NCBI RefSeq assembly: GCF_023821985.2
Contig: NZ_CP098805.1
Coordinates: forward strand, 1,736,001-1,800,000
DNA from: Dyadobacter chenhuakuii
GTDB taxonomy: Bacteria > Bacteroidota > Bacteroidia > Cytophagales > Spirosomataceae
Length of the DNA: 64,000 nt
Direction of reading: 5' to 3'
Under the pieces are notes generated by a model. That model was given only the letters and a program-made list of their open reading frames with translations. It searched no databases and was not told where the DNA came from. The position numbers were made by a program, and so were the translations under genes. This document shows positions 8,850-17,826 of this stretch, piece by piece. Within the stretch, counting starts at the first letter, position 1. The number at the start of each line of letters is the position of its first letter.

Positions 8850-9797
8850 ATGAGAGTTTTTTTATTGTGCGTCATTTGTTTGCTTTCCGTTGTTTCCTGT
8901 AACCAAGTGAATCAGTTAGAGCCACTTGAACCGGAACCAGTGCCTTCGAAAGTGATCGCACAAGTAAAACAGTGGTATCCGAATGCAGAAAACCTGGTGT
9001 TTAAACCGCTGGTTGAAAAGCTGGTTTGGGAAGTGAAATTTGATGAGGGAGCCAATAAGTATGTGTCGCTTGCCGACAGTACGAAAATTTGGGAGACCTA
9101 TCGTTTTAGTGGAGAAAGTGCACCTCCAAAAATGCTGGCGCTGGTGGAAAAAAGTGCTTTCCGGGGAGGAACGTTTAGTGTGAACCGGGACATGATCGGA
9201 GCGGTTGCTCCGAATGAATATAACAGGCTGATATATAACCTGCATGGAAGTGACTATAGTTTTAACTGGGTGTATGTTGATAATCGGGTTGCAGGTGCGG
9301 CATTCGGGGAAACGCTCTACTGGATTTTATATCGTGACATGAGCACGCTGCCGCAAAAAGCACAAAACTTCATTAATGCTGATCCACAGATTAAATACGA
9401 AGGTTTGGAACTGAAAGTTGATGTGAATTATAAAAAGTCTTACGAGGTGCAGGTCAGTTTTGACAAGGCGGGAGTGAAAACCTACGCAACTTTTATATTC
9501 AACGACGAAGGTGATTTACAATGGTTTAGCAGGGCATTCAATGAGCCGGAAGACCTTAATGGGCCGCCGAATTATGATAAATTGCCAGAGGCAATGCAGC
9601 AATATCTGGACTCTTCGAAAGAATTAGCCGGATTTTCCAGCCAGCCGATCGCCGGCATGCAGTGGATGGCAGAGTACCGCGGAGAGAAATGCTATTGGAT
9701 CCGATATCTCAATAATACCACTTTTGATTTTTGTGATTTGCAGTTTGACAAGGATGGTAAACTGGTTAACAAAATGTACTTTATTTATTTTCAATAA
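8850..9797 (+). CDS. PepSY-like repeat lipoprotein
   Basis: A 315-residue lipoprotein: hydrophobic signal, lipobox SVVSC (Cys17), then mature protein. The body seems built from up to four copies of a small alpha/beta unit that begins with a helix preceding a short loop and continues with strands in which W or Y alternates with acidic residues: about 35-85 (VKQWYPNAE...LVWEVKF), 90-150, 170-230 (AQNFINADPQI...YEVQVSF) and 250-310 (MQQYLDSS...CYWIRYL). This is the pattern of PepSY-like (BLIP-type) domains in Bacteroidota secreted proteins. The assignment is by pattern only. It lies 53 bp before the ECF sigma factor gene in the same direction. A role in that signalling unit is possible but not shown. 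Confidence 0.55.
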   Translation: MRVFLLCVICLLSVVSCNQVNQLEPLEPEPVPSKVIAQVKQWYPNAENLVFKPLVEKLVWEVKFDEGANKYVSLADSTKIWETYRFSGESAPPKMLALVEKSAFRGGTFSVNRDMIGAVAPNEYNRLIYNLHGSDYSFNWVYVDNRVAGAAFGETLYWILYRDMSTLPQKAQNFINADPQIKYEGLELKVDVNYKKSYEVQVSFDKAGVKTYATFIFNDEGDLQWFSRAFNEPEDLNGPPNYDKLPEAMQQYLDSSKELAGFSSQPIAGMQWMAEYRGEKCYWIRYLNNTTFDFCDLQFDKDGKLVNKMYFIYFQ

Positions 9798-9850
9798 AAT
9801 TGACTATATCGTAACAGATTTACTCACAACGTGCTCATGTTCCGTACTTT

Positions 9851-10435
9851 ATGAAGTTTTTTCTCTCAAAGAAATTCAGTAACCTGACCTCCTTGGTGAA
9901 AGCTTGTCAAAAGCAGGATCCGGGTGCGCAGACTGCATTCTATGAGCGATACAAAGGCCGGTTAACGGGTGTTTGCCAGCGTTATGCGAGGACAAAAATG
10001 GAAGCAGAAGATATTTTTCAGGAAGCATTTATCAAGATTTTCAATAACATTCAGGATTTGAAAGACCCGGAATCTGTGGATAGCTGGGTTAAAGTAACGG
10101 TCGTCAGGACGGCGATTAACTATTATCATCGCACCACGAAGCAACAGGACCTCAATGGTTCTATTCACAATATGGATATTCAGTTGGAATCCGACGATTA
10201 TGAAAAAATTGTTGACCAGTTGAATGTAGAAGATTTGCTGGCTATCATCAACGAGCTGCCCGACAAATACAGGACCATTATAAACCTGCACCTGATCGAC
10301 GGCTATACACATGCTGAAATTGGCGAATTACTCTCCATTCCCGACGCGACTTCACGGTCACAGTTTATGAGGGGGCGTAATTTGCTGTTAAAAAAATTAG
10401 AACTTAAAGGGATCGTGCATCATGAAAACTACTGA
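9851..10435 (+). CDS. ECF-type sigma-70 factor
   Basis: A 194-residue extracytoplasmic-function sigma factor. Region 2 (about residues 15-90) contains AQTAFYERYKGRL and AEDIFQEAFIKIF, and region 4 (about 120-185) contains LLAIINELPDKYRTIINLHLIDGYTHAEIGELLSIP with its helix-turn-helix. Sigma-70 region 4 helices and the LPxxxR motif are as expected. Its last 14 bp overlap the start of the next gene, so the two are translationally coupled, the typical arrangement of a sigma factor with its anti-sigma factor. Confidence 0.93.
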   Translation: MKFFLSKKFSNLTSLVKACQKQDPGAQTAFYERYKGRLTGVCQRYARTKMEAEDIFQEAFIKIFNNIQDLKDPESVDSWVKVTVVRTAINYYHRTTKQQDLNGSIHNMDIQLESDDYEKIVDQLNVEDLLAIINELPDKYRTIINLHLIDGYTHAEIGELLSIPDATSRSQFMRGRNLLLKKLELKGIVHHENY

Positions 10436-11729
10436 GAACAAACTCAATGAGGCACTGCGGTCAGCCCTTAAACGCAAATTCGACAATTTTGAAAACACGC
10501 CTGACCCGTCTGCATTTGAGAAAATTCGCGCCAATATCAAACCTATTCCGCAGTGGAAGTATTTGTTTTTCAGCCTGTTGTTCGTAGGCATAGCCGTTAC
10601 CGGCATCATTACAGACCAACATTTCTTAAATAACAGAGCTAAGAAACTAACTTCCGTACATGCAGCTGACGTAAAAAATTCCAGTCTGGGATCGCCCGCC
10701 GCAGAAGCGTCTGCCGCGGGATCGCCCGCCTCAGGATCATCGGTTAAGGAGTCCGATTTCTTGGAACGGGAAATTTCCAAAAAGTCGGTTGTGGCAAGTC
10801 AGGTTATTCATTTATCAAAGGCAACGTTTAAGAATTCAGATCATGTTGATCAAAACAGTTTGGCTGGTTCGAAAGGTGAGTTGAAGAATGAGTCGTTTAA
10901 ATCCCAGCTACACGAAATGCCAAGCTTGATTGAAAGCGATAGTAATGATGCTGAATCAGACATTATTGTCAACTCTGAAAAAGCACAGCCTGGTGCGGAA
11001 CCGGCTCCTGGTGAAGCCATTGACATTACCGCTGATAGACTTGATAATCAACCATATAACTTTACAGCTGGACATTCCAGATTACCGCATATTGATATTT
11101 CAAAGGCTGATGTTAAACCCGTTGTTCGTTATCAAAGAGGCCATTTTAACTGGCTTGTGAATGCGGCTGTGCTGCAATCTTACCAGATCCTGACAGTGCC
11201 GGCTGGTGGCCAGAGTTTCCAGAATTTTGAATTCCCTTCTACATTTTCTCTTCGTTCCCTGGGATATAAAGTCAGTGTGGGTGCGGAGAAAAAAGGTTTC
11301 CAGTTTATGCTGCATTATAGCCGTTTTCAGCAATCCTATTCATACGAAATAGCTGGTAATGACTACGTTGTACACACGGTGGACCAGGGTAAATTTGTCG
11401 TGATACGCCAGGGAACGCGGGTTAGTCAGGAGAATCAATTTAGTCTTTTAGGGATTGGCGTCAACAAGCAGGTGCAATGGGGAAATGCTTCGGTGGGCAA
11501 ATATTATGCGTCCGCAGGACTGGAATATTCGTATGGAATGATCAGAAAGCAAAGCATTGGCTGGGTGAATGCGGGCATCGGCAAGCAATTCCCGATTAAC
11601 AGAAAAACTTCTCTGCACATTGGCCCCTATGCAGAATTCAGTCCGGTGAAATTCACCGGATCAGGCGACCCGTTTTATTATCAGCCTTACCGGGTGGGTG
11701 TTTCAGCAGGTCTGAGGTTCGGCCGGTAA
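10422..11729 (+). CDS. Probable dual-membrane-spanning anti-sigma factor (N-terminal anti-sigma segment, C-terminal outer-membrane barrel)
   Basis: A 435-residue protein with no signal peptide. Residues 1-45 are charged and probably cytoplasmic, 46-65 form a single membrane helix (WKYLFFSLLFVGIAVTGII), and about 66-230 are a low-complexity, polar linker that includes an AAEASAAGSPASGSS stretch. Residues from about 231 form an array of amphipathic strands rich in Tyr and Gly that ends in GVSAGLRFGR, resembling an outer-membrane beta-barrel. The start overlaps the sigma gene by 14 bp. This is the architecture of the Dma proteins described in Bacteroides thetaiotaomicron, which hold an ECF sigma factor at the inner membrane and sense the outer membrane directly. 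The barrel and the linker length needed to cross the periplasm are inferred. Confidence 0.68.
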   Translation: MKTTENKLNEALRSALKRKFDNFENTPDPSAFEKIRANIKPIPQWKYLFFSLLFVGIAVTGIITDQHFLNNRAKKLTSVHAADVKNSSLGSPAAEASAAGSPASGSSVKESDFLEREISKKSVVASQVIHLSKATFKNSDHVDQNSLAGSKGELKNESFKSQLHEMPSLIESDSNDAESDIIVNSEKAQPGAEPAPGEAIDITADRLDNQPYNFTAGHSRLPHIDISKADVKPVVRYQRGHFNWLVNAAVLQSYQILTVPAGGQSFQNFEFPSTFSLRSLGYKVSVGAEKKGFQFMLHYSRFQQSYSYEIAGNDYVVHTVDQGKFVVIRQGTRVSQENQFSLLGIGVNKQVQWGNASVGKYYASAGLEYSYGMIRKQSIGWVNAGIGKQFPINRKTSLHIGPYAEFSPVKFTGSGDPFYYQPYRVGVSAGLRFGR

Positions 11730-11744
11730 TGTGTTGGAAAAGCG

Positions 11745-14700
11745 CTATCTGAAATTTCGACCATTGGGAAAAATCTCTGTTTGCACATCCTTGCGGACCT
11801 GTGTCCTTTTGTTCACGGCCATTGTAGCATACTCATCCTTTTCATCCGCTCGTGAAAGGGTCAGAATGTTTGGTTTTTCATCCTCAACGGCTGTCAGTTT
11901 TTTGAGTAAAACAGAAAGGTCGTAGCATTTTGATACAATTACATGCGTCACATCTCCTTCCCGCTGCAACTTCCCTTCAACCATTAACAGTCTGGCATAC
12001 AGGATTTCCTTTCGGTATTTTTCAAAAAGACCTTGAAATACGACCAGATTTGCAAAGCCTGTTTCGTCTTCAATGGTAATAAAACAAACCCCGCCGGCAG
12101 TTCCGGGCCGCTGCCTTACCAACACCAATCCTGCGACTTTCACCTTCATTGCATTTCCGATCTGATCCAGTTTTCTAGTTGAAAAAACATTAAGCATTTC
12201 CAATTTTTCCCGCACAAAACTGACCGGGTGCGCCTTTAAGGACAAAGAAGTTGAAGCATAATCCTGAACCACATGCTCAGAAGCGCTCATGAGAGGCAAA
12301 TTCACGGCTGCTTCCGACGCGCTTTCCGATGGCTGGCCTTCAAACAATCCGATAGGCCTGTCGTTCATTGCGGACACTTCCCAGAGCGCCTGCCGCCGGT
12401 CCAGCCCTATGGACCTGAATGCATCGGCATCGGCCAGTTTTTCCAGGGCAGCTTGCGAAACACCAGCATGACGCAGGGCATGAATGTTTGTAAATGGCCG
12501 TTGCCTTGCCGTTAGCAACGCAGCAATATCTTCCTCCCGCATTCCCTTAATCTGCCTGAAACCCAGCCTGATCGGGCAGTATACCCCGATTTTCTCTTCC
12601 AATAAATTGTCCCAATCGGAGTAATTGATATCCACAGGCCTTACTTCCACATCATGCTTCCTCGCATCAATGATAATCTGGGCCGGCTGATAAAAACCCA
12701 TCGGCATACTGTTTAATAATGCAGCGGCGAACACATCGGGATAATAACATTTCAGATAACAGGAAACATACACCAGCAATGCAAAACTTGCAGCATGGCT
12801 TTCGGGAAAACCATAGCTCCCGAATCCCTCTAACTGCCTGAAAACGCGCAATGCAAATTCTTCGGTGTAACCACGTGCCGTCATACCGGCCACAAGCTTT
12901 TTCTCGAACCGGGTTACCATTCCTTTCACTTTGAAAGTAGCCATGCTCCGCCGCAATTCGTCCGCTTCCGAAGGTGTGAAACCGGCTGCCACAATCGCGA
13001 TTTTCATAGCCTGTTCCTGAAATAACGGCACGCCCAGTGTCTTACCCAGAATGTCTTCCAATTCTTTGGAAGGATAAATTACTTCCTCTTCCTTATTTCT
13101 ACGGCGTAAATAAGGATGCACCATATCCCCTTGAATAGGGCCAGGACGTACAATAGCAACTTCAATAACAAGGTCATAAAAACATCTTGGTTTCAATCGG
13201 GGCAACATGGACTGCTGTGCACGACTTTCGATCTGAAACACACCGATCGTATCCGCCTTGCAGATCATATCATAAACACCTTCGTCCTTTTGGGGAATGT
13301 TGGCCAGCGTATAGTCTTTGTCGTAATGTTTTTTGGCCAGATCAAAAGCTTTCCGGATGCAGGTGAGCATTCCCAAAGCAAGCACGTCGATTTTGAGAAA
13401 TCCCAGGGTATCAATGTCATCCTTATTCCATTCAATGCAGGTTCTGTCCACCATGCGCGCATTCATGATCGGGCACAGGTCGGAAAGTTTGCCTTGCGTA
13501 ATCACAAAACCGCCGGTATGCTGCCCTAGCTGCCGGGGAAATCCAACGTACTGCCTGGTCAGGTCCAGGATTTTGAGCAAATGCGGATCATTAGGGTTAA
13601 ATCCCTGTTCAGCAACACGTTTGCCCTCAAACCATTCATCTGTAAACTCCCAGATTGAATTGGCCAGGCGATTAATAGCGTCCAGCGACATGCCCATTGC
13701 CTTAGCAACATCACGGATGGCCCCTCGCTGATGCATTTGTGTTACCGTAGCCACAATGCCGGCCCTGTCACGTCCATATTTTTTATAGATATACTGGATC
13801 ACTTCTTCCCTGCGCTCATGCTCAAAATCCACATCAATGTCGGGTGGCTCATTGCGTGCGGAAGATATAAACCGCTCGAAAAGCAGATCAATTTCCAAAG
13901 GATCCACCGACGTAATGCCAAGACAATAGCAAATCGTGGAGTTAGCGGCTGATCCCCTGCCCTGACAAAGTATCTTTTGTTCACGCGCAAACCGGACAAT
14001 GTCATAAACGGTAAGGAAATAGGGCGCATAATCCATTTCCTCAACGAATTTCATTTCATATGCAATCGCATCTTCAACTTTTTGAGGAATACAATCGCCA
14101 AAACGCTCCCTGGCCCCTTTCCAGGTTAGCGTTTCCAGCTCGATCATTACCGAATTTCCGGAGCTCGTAATTTCCTCAGGATAAACATATTTGAGTTCAT
14201 TCAGCGAAAACTGGCAGGCGTCCGCAATCTCCTGTGTGCGCTGGATCGCATCCGGATATTGCCTGAACAGCCGCTGCATTTCATCAATCGGTTTCAGGAA
14301 CCTTTCCCCATTCTGATAAAGCTTAAATCCTGCGTTGTGAATCGTGCATTTTTCACGGATACAGGTAAGAATATCCTGCAATTCCCTTCGCACCGGATTA
14401 TGATAATACACATCATTGGTGGCCACCATAGGAATGTCCAGCTGATGGGCCAGCTGCGAAATCTGGTGCAGCTTCTTCGTATCATCGCCCTGGTACGAGC
14501 GGGCCGCAGCAATGTAAACGTCCTTGCCAAAAGCCCTTTTGTATTCTTTTAATGCTTGTTTGAAATCAGGTTCAAAATCAAAATGACTGTTCAAAGCGGC
14601 AGGAGGAACCACTATAAACTTGATTTCACCTGCATGCCGAAAAACATCTACTTTGTATAAATGACACTGACCTTTTTCCGCCCTCAGGTTGCCTTCGGTT

Positions 14701-14975
14701 AACAGAGAAGAAAGCTGGGCATAACCTTGTTGCGTGGTAGGATAAGCCAGCAAACTGGGCCCATCCAGCAAATCCAGGCGGCAAGCCGGAATGATACGAA
14801 TGTCCTTTCCTTTTGCAGCCGCATGGCCCCGGACAATTCCAGCCAGGCTGTTCCGATCCGTGATCGCGATTTTTTTGTATCCAAATAACAATGCCTGCTG
14901 CACCAATTCCTCCGGGTGCGATCCACCACGAAGGAAGCTGAAATTAGTCGTCACCTGTAATTCCGTGTAGCACAT
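11745..14975 (-). CDS. dnaE2: Error-prone DNA polymerase III alpha subunit
   Basis: A 1076-residue DnaE2-type polymerase, the catalytic subunit of the ImuABC translesion mutasome. The N-terminal PHP domain is seen in FSFLRGGSHPEELV and AITDRNSLAGI, the polymerase active site in PDIDVDF (about residue 360) and GRGSAANS, followed by the thumb and fingers and a C-terminal OB fold (VKVAGLVLVRQRPGTAGG). Length and domain order are normal for DnaE2, and it is shorter than the replicative DnaE. It lies 6 bp after imuB on the same strand, so they form an operon. The 15-bp gap to the convergent anti-sigma gene leaves no room for a strong terminator. Confidence 0.95.
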   Translation of the reverse strand: MCYTELQVTTNFSFLRGGSHPEELVQQALLFGYKKIAITDRNSLAGIVRGHAAAKGKDIRIIPACRLDLLDGPSLLAYPTTQQGYAQLSSLLTEGNLRAEKGQCHLYKVDVFRHAGEIKFIVVPPAALNSHFDFEPDFKQALKEYKRAFGKDVYIAAARSYQGDDTKKLHQISQLAHQLDIPMVATNDVYYHNPVRRELQDILTCIREKCTIHNAGFKLYQNGERFLKPIDEMQRLFRQYPDAIQRTQEIADACQFSLNELKYVYPEEITSSGNSVMIELETLTWKGARERFGDCIPQKVEDAIAYEMKFVEEMDYAPYFLTVYDIVRFAREQKILCQGRGSAANSTICYCLGITSVDPLEIDLLFERFISSARNEPPDIDVDFEHERREEVIQYIYKKYGRDRAGIVATVTQMHQRGAIRDVAKAMGMSLDAINRLANSIWEFTDEWFEGKRVAEQGFNPNDPHLLKILDLTRQYVGFPRQLGQHTGGFVITQGKLSDLCPIMNARMVDRTCIEWNKDDIDTLGFLKIDVLALGMLTCIRKAFDLAKKHYDKDYTLANIPQKDEGVYDMICKADTIGVFQIESRAQQSMLPRLKPRCFYDLVIEVAIVRPGPIQGDMVHPYLRRRNKEEEVIYPSKELEDILGKTLGVPLFQEQAMKIAIVAAGFTPSEADELRRSMATFKVKGMVTRFEKKLVAGMTARGYTEEFALRVFRQLEGFGSYGFPESHAASFALLVYVSCYLKCYYPDVFAAALLNSMPMGFYQPAQIIIDARKHDVEVRPVDINYSDWDNLLEEKIGVYCPIRLGFRQIKGMREEDIAALLTARQRPFTNIHALRHAGVSQAALEKLADADAFRSIGLDRRQALWEVSAMNDRPIGLFEGQPSESASEAAVNLPLMSASEHVVQDYASTSLSLKAHPVSFVREKLEMLNVFSTRKLDQIGNAMKVKVAGLVLVRQRPGTAGGVCFITIEDETGFANLVVFQGLFEKYRKEILYARLLMVEGKLQREGDVTHVIVSKCYDLSVLLKKLTAVEDEKPNILTLSRADEKDEYATMAVNKRTQVRKDVQTEIFPNGRNFR

Positions 14976-14981
14976 ATTTAT

Positions 14982-16481
14982 TTAAGCAAAAAAACCGTGG
15001 ATAAACCATTTGGAATCATCATGATCATAATGTCCGAGCCGGAAAATCCAGAATCGCGCACCATCCTGATCTTCAACACAATAGTAATCCCTATGCATGC
15101 CTTGTTCCAGCCACCATTCCCTTTCAATCCGCTCCGGGCCGTCGGCGCGTTTCATATAATGGACCGTTCCTTTAAAACGGAACAGCACCGGCGGATAATC
15201 CGGCACAGGCACAGCCACATCGATCAGTTGCGGGTTTGCCAATAAAATGATCGGCCTGGGCCTGTCGATTCGCCATGCCGTTTGGGGCGTTTCTAACAGG
15301 GAATCAGCGATTTTCACAGATCTTTCCGGCCAGTAATGTTCATCCGGAAGATACCGGTGGATCGTCTCCATGCCTGCCCTGCCTGCAAGCCTGTCCAGCA
15401 GCTCGATCAGATTTACATTTCCCGAGTCTGCCTGCGTATTCCAAAGCTTTTTCTGGACCTCAGTAACATCTTCTGTAACAGGGGCTTCCATCACAAATAG
15501 CTCAATACCCATTCCTGGCCTGAGGGTGGATATTTTTAGTTCAAAAAGCTTGAAAAGGTGCATTACATTAAATGATCCCCGGTTGGTCACAATGTCGATC
15601 TGCACCACTTTTCCATCCACGCGGTAACCTGTAAAAACGGCTGTCCGCAACCCTTTCCCTTCCTTCACCAAGCGACGGCAAATGATTTCTAAAAGCCGTT
15701 TTAAAGCGATCTGAATACCAACGGCCGTCACAATCGGCTCCATGCACGGTAACCTTTCCTGGTAAGGCACCGCCGGTTTAACCGATTGAATAATCTCTAT
15801 GGCATGTCCGAAAGCCTGGTCCATCCGATCTAAAAGCTGCTGCCCGAAGCGCCTGCGAAGCACCGAACGCGGCATATCAATAAAATCCCGGATCTGATAC
15901 AACCCCAGCTTCTGCATGCGTTCCAGAACTGTTGCTTCCAGCCGTAAGGCCGCCGGTGGCAAAGGCAACAATGCACCGGAAAGGCCATTTGGCGGAATAA
16001 TGCGCTTATCCTGGCCATAATGCGCAACTGCCCAAGCACTGCCCACTGTATCCGCTATGGCGGCGCTTACCTCATAACCCTTGTGCCTGAGTTTGATGAC
16101 GATGTCTTTCAAGTAAGCCCGCTCACCTCCCCACAGGTGTGCACATCCTGTGATGTCAAGCATCAGACAGTCGGGCAAGTCTACTGCAACAATGGGCGTA
16201 TAGCGTATGCACCATTCTGCCAGCTCGTTCAGCAACCCGGCTGCCTTACCAGGGTCGTCATCTATCACCTCTAAAGCCGGAAAAAGGGCCTGGGCATCAG
16301 CAGCCACCATTCCTACCATGATCCCGCTTTCAATCGCTTTTGGACTGGCCGCTTTTACGACCATTCTTCCACGCTCGGGAGCCGCCAAAACAAACTGCTC
16401 GTTAGCAAGCTCAGGACGTTCAGTCACAACCCAGTCTGTGATTAAATGTCGGAACCATATGTTGGCAAAGCGCTGTTGCAT
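14982..16481 (-). CDS. imuB: DNA polymerase Y family protein, ImuB type
   Basis: A 499-residue Y-family protein that acts as a non-catalytic hub in the mutasome by bridging ImuA, DnaE2 and the sliding clamp. The Y-family fold is recognised in the N-terminal 320 residues. The positions of the catalytic acids of DinB-type polymerases are replaced: the start reads FANIWFRHLITDW instead of an HVDMD motif, and the palm motif reads DLPDCLMLDITG instead of SIDEAFLDVT. This loss is normal in ImuB. The C-terminal region of about 180 residues is specific to this group. It is followed at 6 bp by dnaE2. Its upstream region is AT-rich with repeated TGATAT. Confidence 0.93.
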   Translation of the reverse strand: MQQRFANIWFRHLITDWVVTERPELANEQFVLAAPERGRMVVKAASPKAIESGIMVGMVAADAQALFPALEVIDDDPGKAAGLLNELAEWCIRYTPIVAVDLPDCLMLDITGCAHLWGGERAYLKDIVIKLRHKGYEVSAAIADTVGSAWAVAHYGQDKRIIPPNGLSGALLPLPPAALRLEATVLERMQKLGLYQIRDFIDMPRSVLRRRFGQQLLDRMDQAFGHAIEIIQSVKPAVPYQERLPCMEPIVTAVGIQIALKRLLEIICRRLVKEGKGLRTAVFTGYRVDGKVVQIDIVTNRGSFNVMHLFKLFELKISTLRPGMGIELFVMEAPVTEDVTEVQKKLWNTQADSGNVNLIELLDRLAGRAGMETIHRYLPDEHYWPERSVKIADSLLETPQTAWRIDRPRPIILLANPQLIDVAVPVPDYPPVLFRFKGTVHYMKRADGPERIEREWWLEQGMHRDYYCVEDQDGARFWIFRLGHYDHDDSKWFIHGFFA

Positions 16482-16522
16482 AATGGTAATTTTTTCACAT
16501 AAACACTTGATTATTAATTAAT

Positions 16523-16573
16523 TGATATATAAATGATATTTTTGATATCTATTATTTGGTCACAATGATATCA
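16523..16573 (-). promoter_or_regulatory. TGATAT repeats upstream of imuB-dnaE2
   Basis: Four copies of TGATAT start at 16523, 16534, 16543 and 16566 in the AT-rich region 40-90 bp upstream of the imuB start; the last is the palindrome TGATATCA. This may be the binding site of an SOS-type repressor. It is related only loosely to the inverted repeat before imuA (TTGATAAC), and no operator consensus has been proven here. Confidence 0.3.
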
Positions 16574-16627
16574 AATCTCTTGTTTAGTCGCAAGAATTTT
16601 CTTTACTTTGTTTTATCAGACACCAAC

Positions 16628-16667
16628 AAAAAAGCCCCTCAACCAGGCCGGAGATTGAGGAGCTTTT
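16628..16667 (-). terminator. Rho-independent terminator of the AHSA1 gene
   Basis: On the minus strand, AAAAGC-T-CCTCAA pairs with TTGAGG-G-GCTTTT (13 positions, one mismatch) and is followed by a run of T. It lies 20 bp after the stop of the SRPBCC gene at 16687 and upstream of imuB. Confidence 0.75.
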
Positions 16668-16686
16668 AAGAGATATATAGAATAAA

Positions 16687-17187
16687 TTACTGCTGCTGTT
16701 CCAACACTTCGTCGAGGTTTTCGAATGCCATCAGGAAGCCCTCTTTGAAACCCATTTCAAGGTGTTTTTCCAGATCGGAAAGTTCGTTGAATGTTATTAA
16801 AACATCCACGATCGTATTGCCATTGTTTTCATTAAAGGATATGAGCCATTGAGAGCCTGGAAGAAAATCGCTTGGCTTTCCACTTTCATCACAGAAATGA
16901 TCCACAGCTGAATAGGATTGTTGTGTTGTGAGAGATTTGTATTCCATGCGCGCCCAATGCTCCTCTCCTTCCGGCCCGACCATGGCATATAACCAGTGCC
17001 CACCCTCACGGAAATCCATTTCTTTGGTCCTTGCTTTCCAGGGTTTTGGCGCCCACCATTGTTCCAGAAGTTCTTTTTCGGTCCAGGCTGCCCAAACTTT
17101 CGCTACCGTAGCAGCAAATTCCCGTTCAACGTTTATTTTTTTATTTTCCTTGTCAACTGTGAAATTCAAAAACAGGTTAGCTTTCAT
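16687..17187 (-). CDS. SRPBCC / AHSA1-type protein
   Basis: A 166-residue member of the SRPBCC superfamily, AHSA1 branch (activator of Hsp90 ATPase homology), small hydrophobic-cavity proteins. Visible marks are the N-terminal strand (INVEREFAATVAKVWAAWTEKELLEQWW), the proline- and tryptophan-rich WWAPKPWKAR, and FREGGHWLY. The ligand is unknown. The start is taken at MKAN (17187); two codons upstream another ATG exists. It is preceded at 12 bp by the remains of an ArsR-family gene on the same strand, the usual partner of AHSA1 genes. Confidence 0.85.
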   Translation of the reverse strand: MKANLFLNFTVDKENKKINVEREFAATVAKVWAAWTEKELLEQWWAPKPWKARTKEMDFREGGHWLYAMVGPEGEEHWARMEYKSLTTQQSYSAVDHFCDESGKPSDFLPGSQWLISFNENNGNTIVDVLITFNELSDLEKHLEMGFKEGFLMAFENLDEVLEQQQ

Positions 17188-17199
17188 AATCATTTGGTT

Positions 17200-17346
17200 T
17201 TAAGTTATTAATACTTCATCTAGTTGGTTAAATCGATCTTCCCAAAGCTTCTTAAACTGTTCCAGCCACTGATCTATGTCTTTCATCTGCTTTGCATTGA
17301 AGTGGTAATAAATTTCCCTGCCAGAGGACCTTTGCTTGACAACCAG
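17200..17346 (-). pseudogene. ArsR-family regulator, C-terminal remnant
   Basis: A 48-codon open stretch ending in TAA at 17200 encodes [16 protein letters not shown], then [20 protein letters not shown], the C-terminal half of an ArsR regulator of AHSA1-linked type. It aligns by eye with the last part of the intact ArsR encoded at 17454 (MVVVRQEGRERFCEAK, WVDQYKQFWNEKLDSL). The upstream frame meets a stop at 17359-17361, and no winged helix-turn-helix is encoded, so about 60 N-terminal residues are lost. The stop lies 12 bp before the AHSA1 start, so the original order was ArsR-AHSA1. Confidence 0.75.
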
Positions 17347-17405
17347 GAAGGTAATTATTCACATTGATCTACATTATATTTTAACTTCTATCACATAAAA
17401 TTTGC

Positions 17406-17449
17406 GTAAGTAAATACTTACATATAATATTGTGTAAGCAAACACTTAC
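17406..17449. promoter_or_regulatory. Two ArsR-type operators
   Basis: GTAAGTAAATACTTAC at 17406-17421 is a perfect dyad (GTAAGTA-AA-TACTTAC), and GTAAGCAAACACTTAC at 17434-17449 is a close copy whose outer GTAAG/CTTAC arms are conserved. Both are followed by ATATA. Their start-to-start spacing is 28 bp. They lie just before the ATG of the intact ArsR gene (17454), as expected for autoregulation, and close to the decayed ArsR on the other strand. Confidence 0.7.
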
Positions 17450-17453
17450 ATAT

Positions 17454-17825
17454 ATGTCCATTGAAGCAAGACGTGACGTTTTTCAAGCCATAGCAGATCC
17501 TACCCGGCGGCAGATTATCAGCCTGATCGCACATAAATCCATGAATCTCAATGCCATTGCGGAAAATTTTGAGATCAGCAGACCAGCTGTATCCCAGCAC
17601 ATTAAGATTCTGACAGAGTGCGGAATGGTGGTTGTCAGGCAGGAAGGGCGTGAGCGATTTTGCGAGGCGAAGCTCGATTCGCTAAGTGAAGTATCGGATT
17701 GGGTAGATCAGTACAAACAATTCTGGAATGAAAAACTCGATTCTCTGGGAAGCTATTTAAGCCGTATTCAAGCAAATGACGAGTCAGGCAAAGAATCAAA
17801 TACGAATCAATCAAACAATCAATAA
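17454..17825 (+). CDS. ArsR family winged-helix repressor
   Basis: A 123-residue ArsR-type regulator. The winged helix-turn-helix is visible (RRDVFQAIADPTRRQIISLI, then LNAIAENFEISRPAVSQHIKIL), with no cysteine pair of the metal-sensing type, as in the SdpR/AHSA1-linked branch. The start used is the ATG at 17454, 5 bp after the second operator; an ATG at 17430 lies inside the promoter region and is unlikely. One base separates its stop from the ATG of the following AHSA1 gene, so the two are cotranscribed. It probably represses its own operon by binding the two dyads upstream. Confidence 0.9.
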   Translation: MSIEARRDVFQAIADPTRRQIISLIAHKSMNLNAIAENFEISRPAVSQHIKILTECGMVVVRQEGRERFCEAKLDSLSEVSDWVDQYKQFWNEKLDSLGSYLSRIQANDESGKESNTNQSNNQ

Positions 17826-17826
17826 T

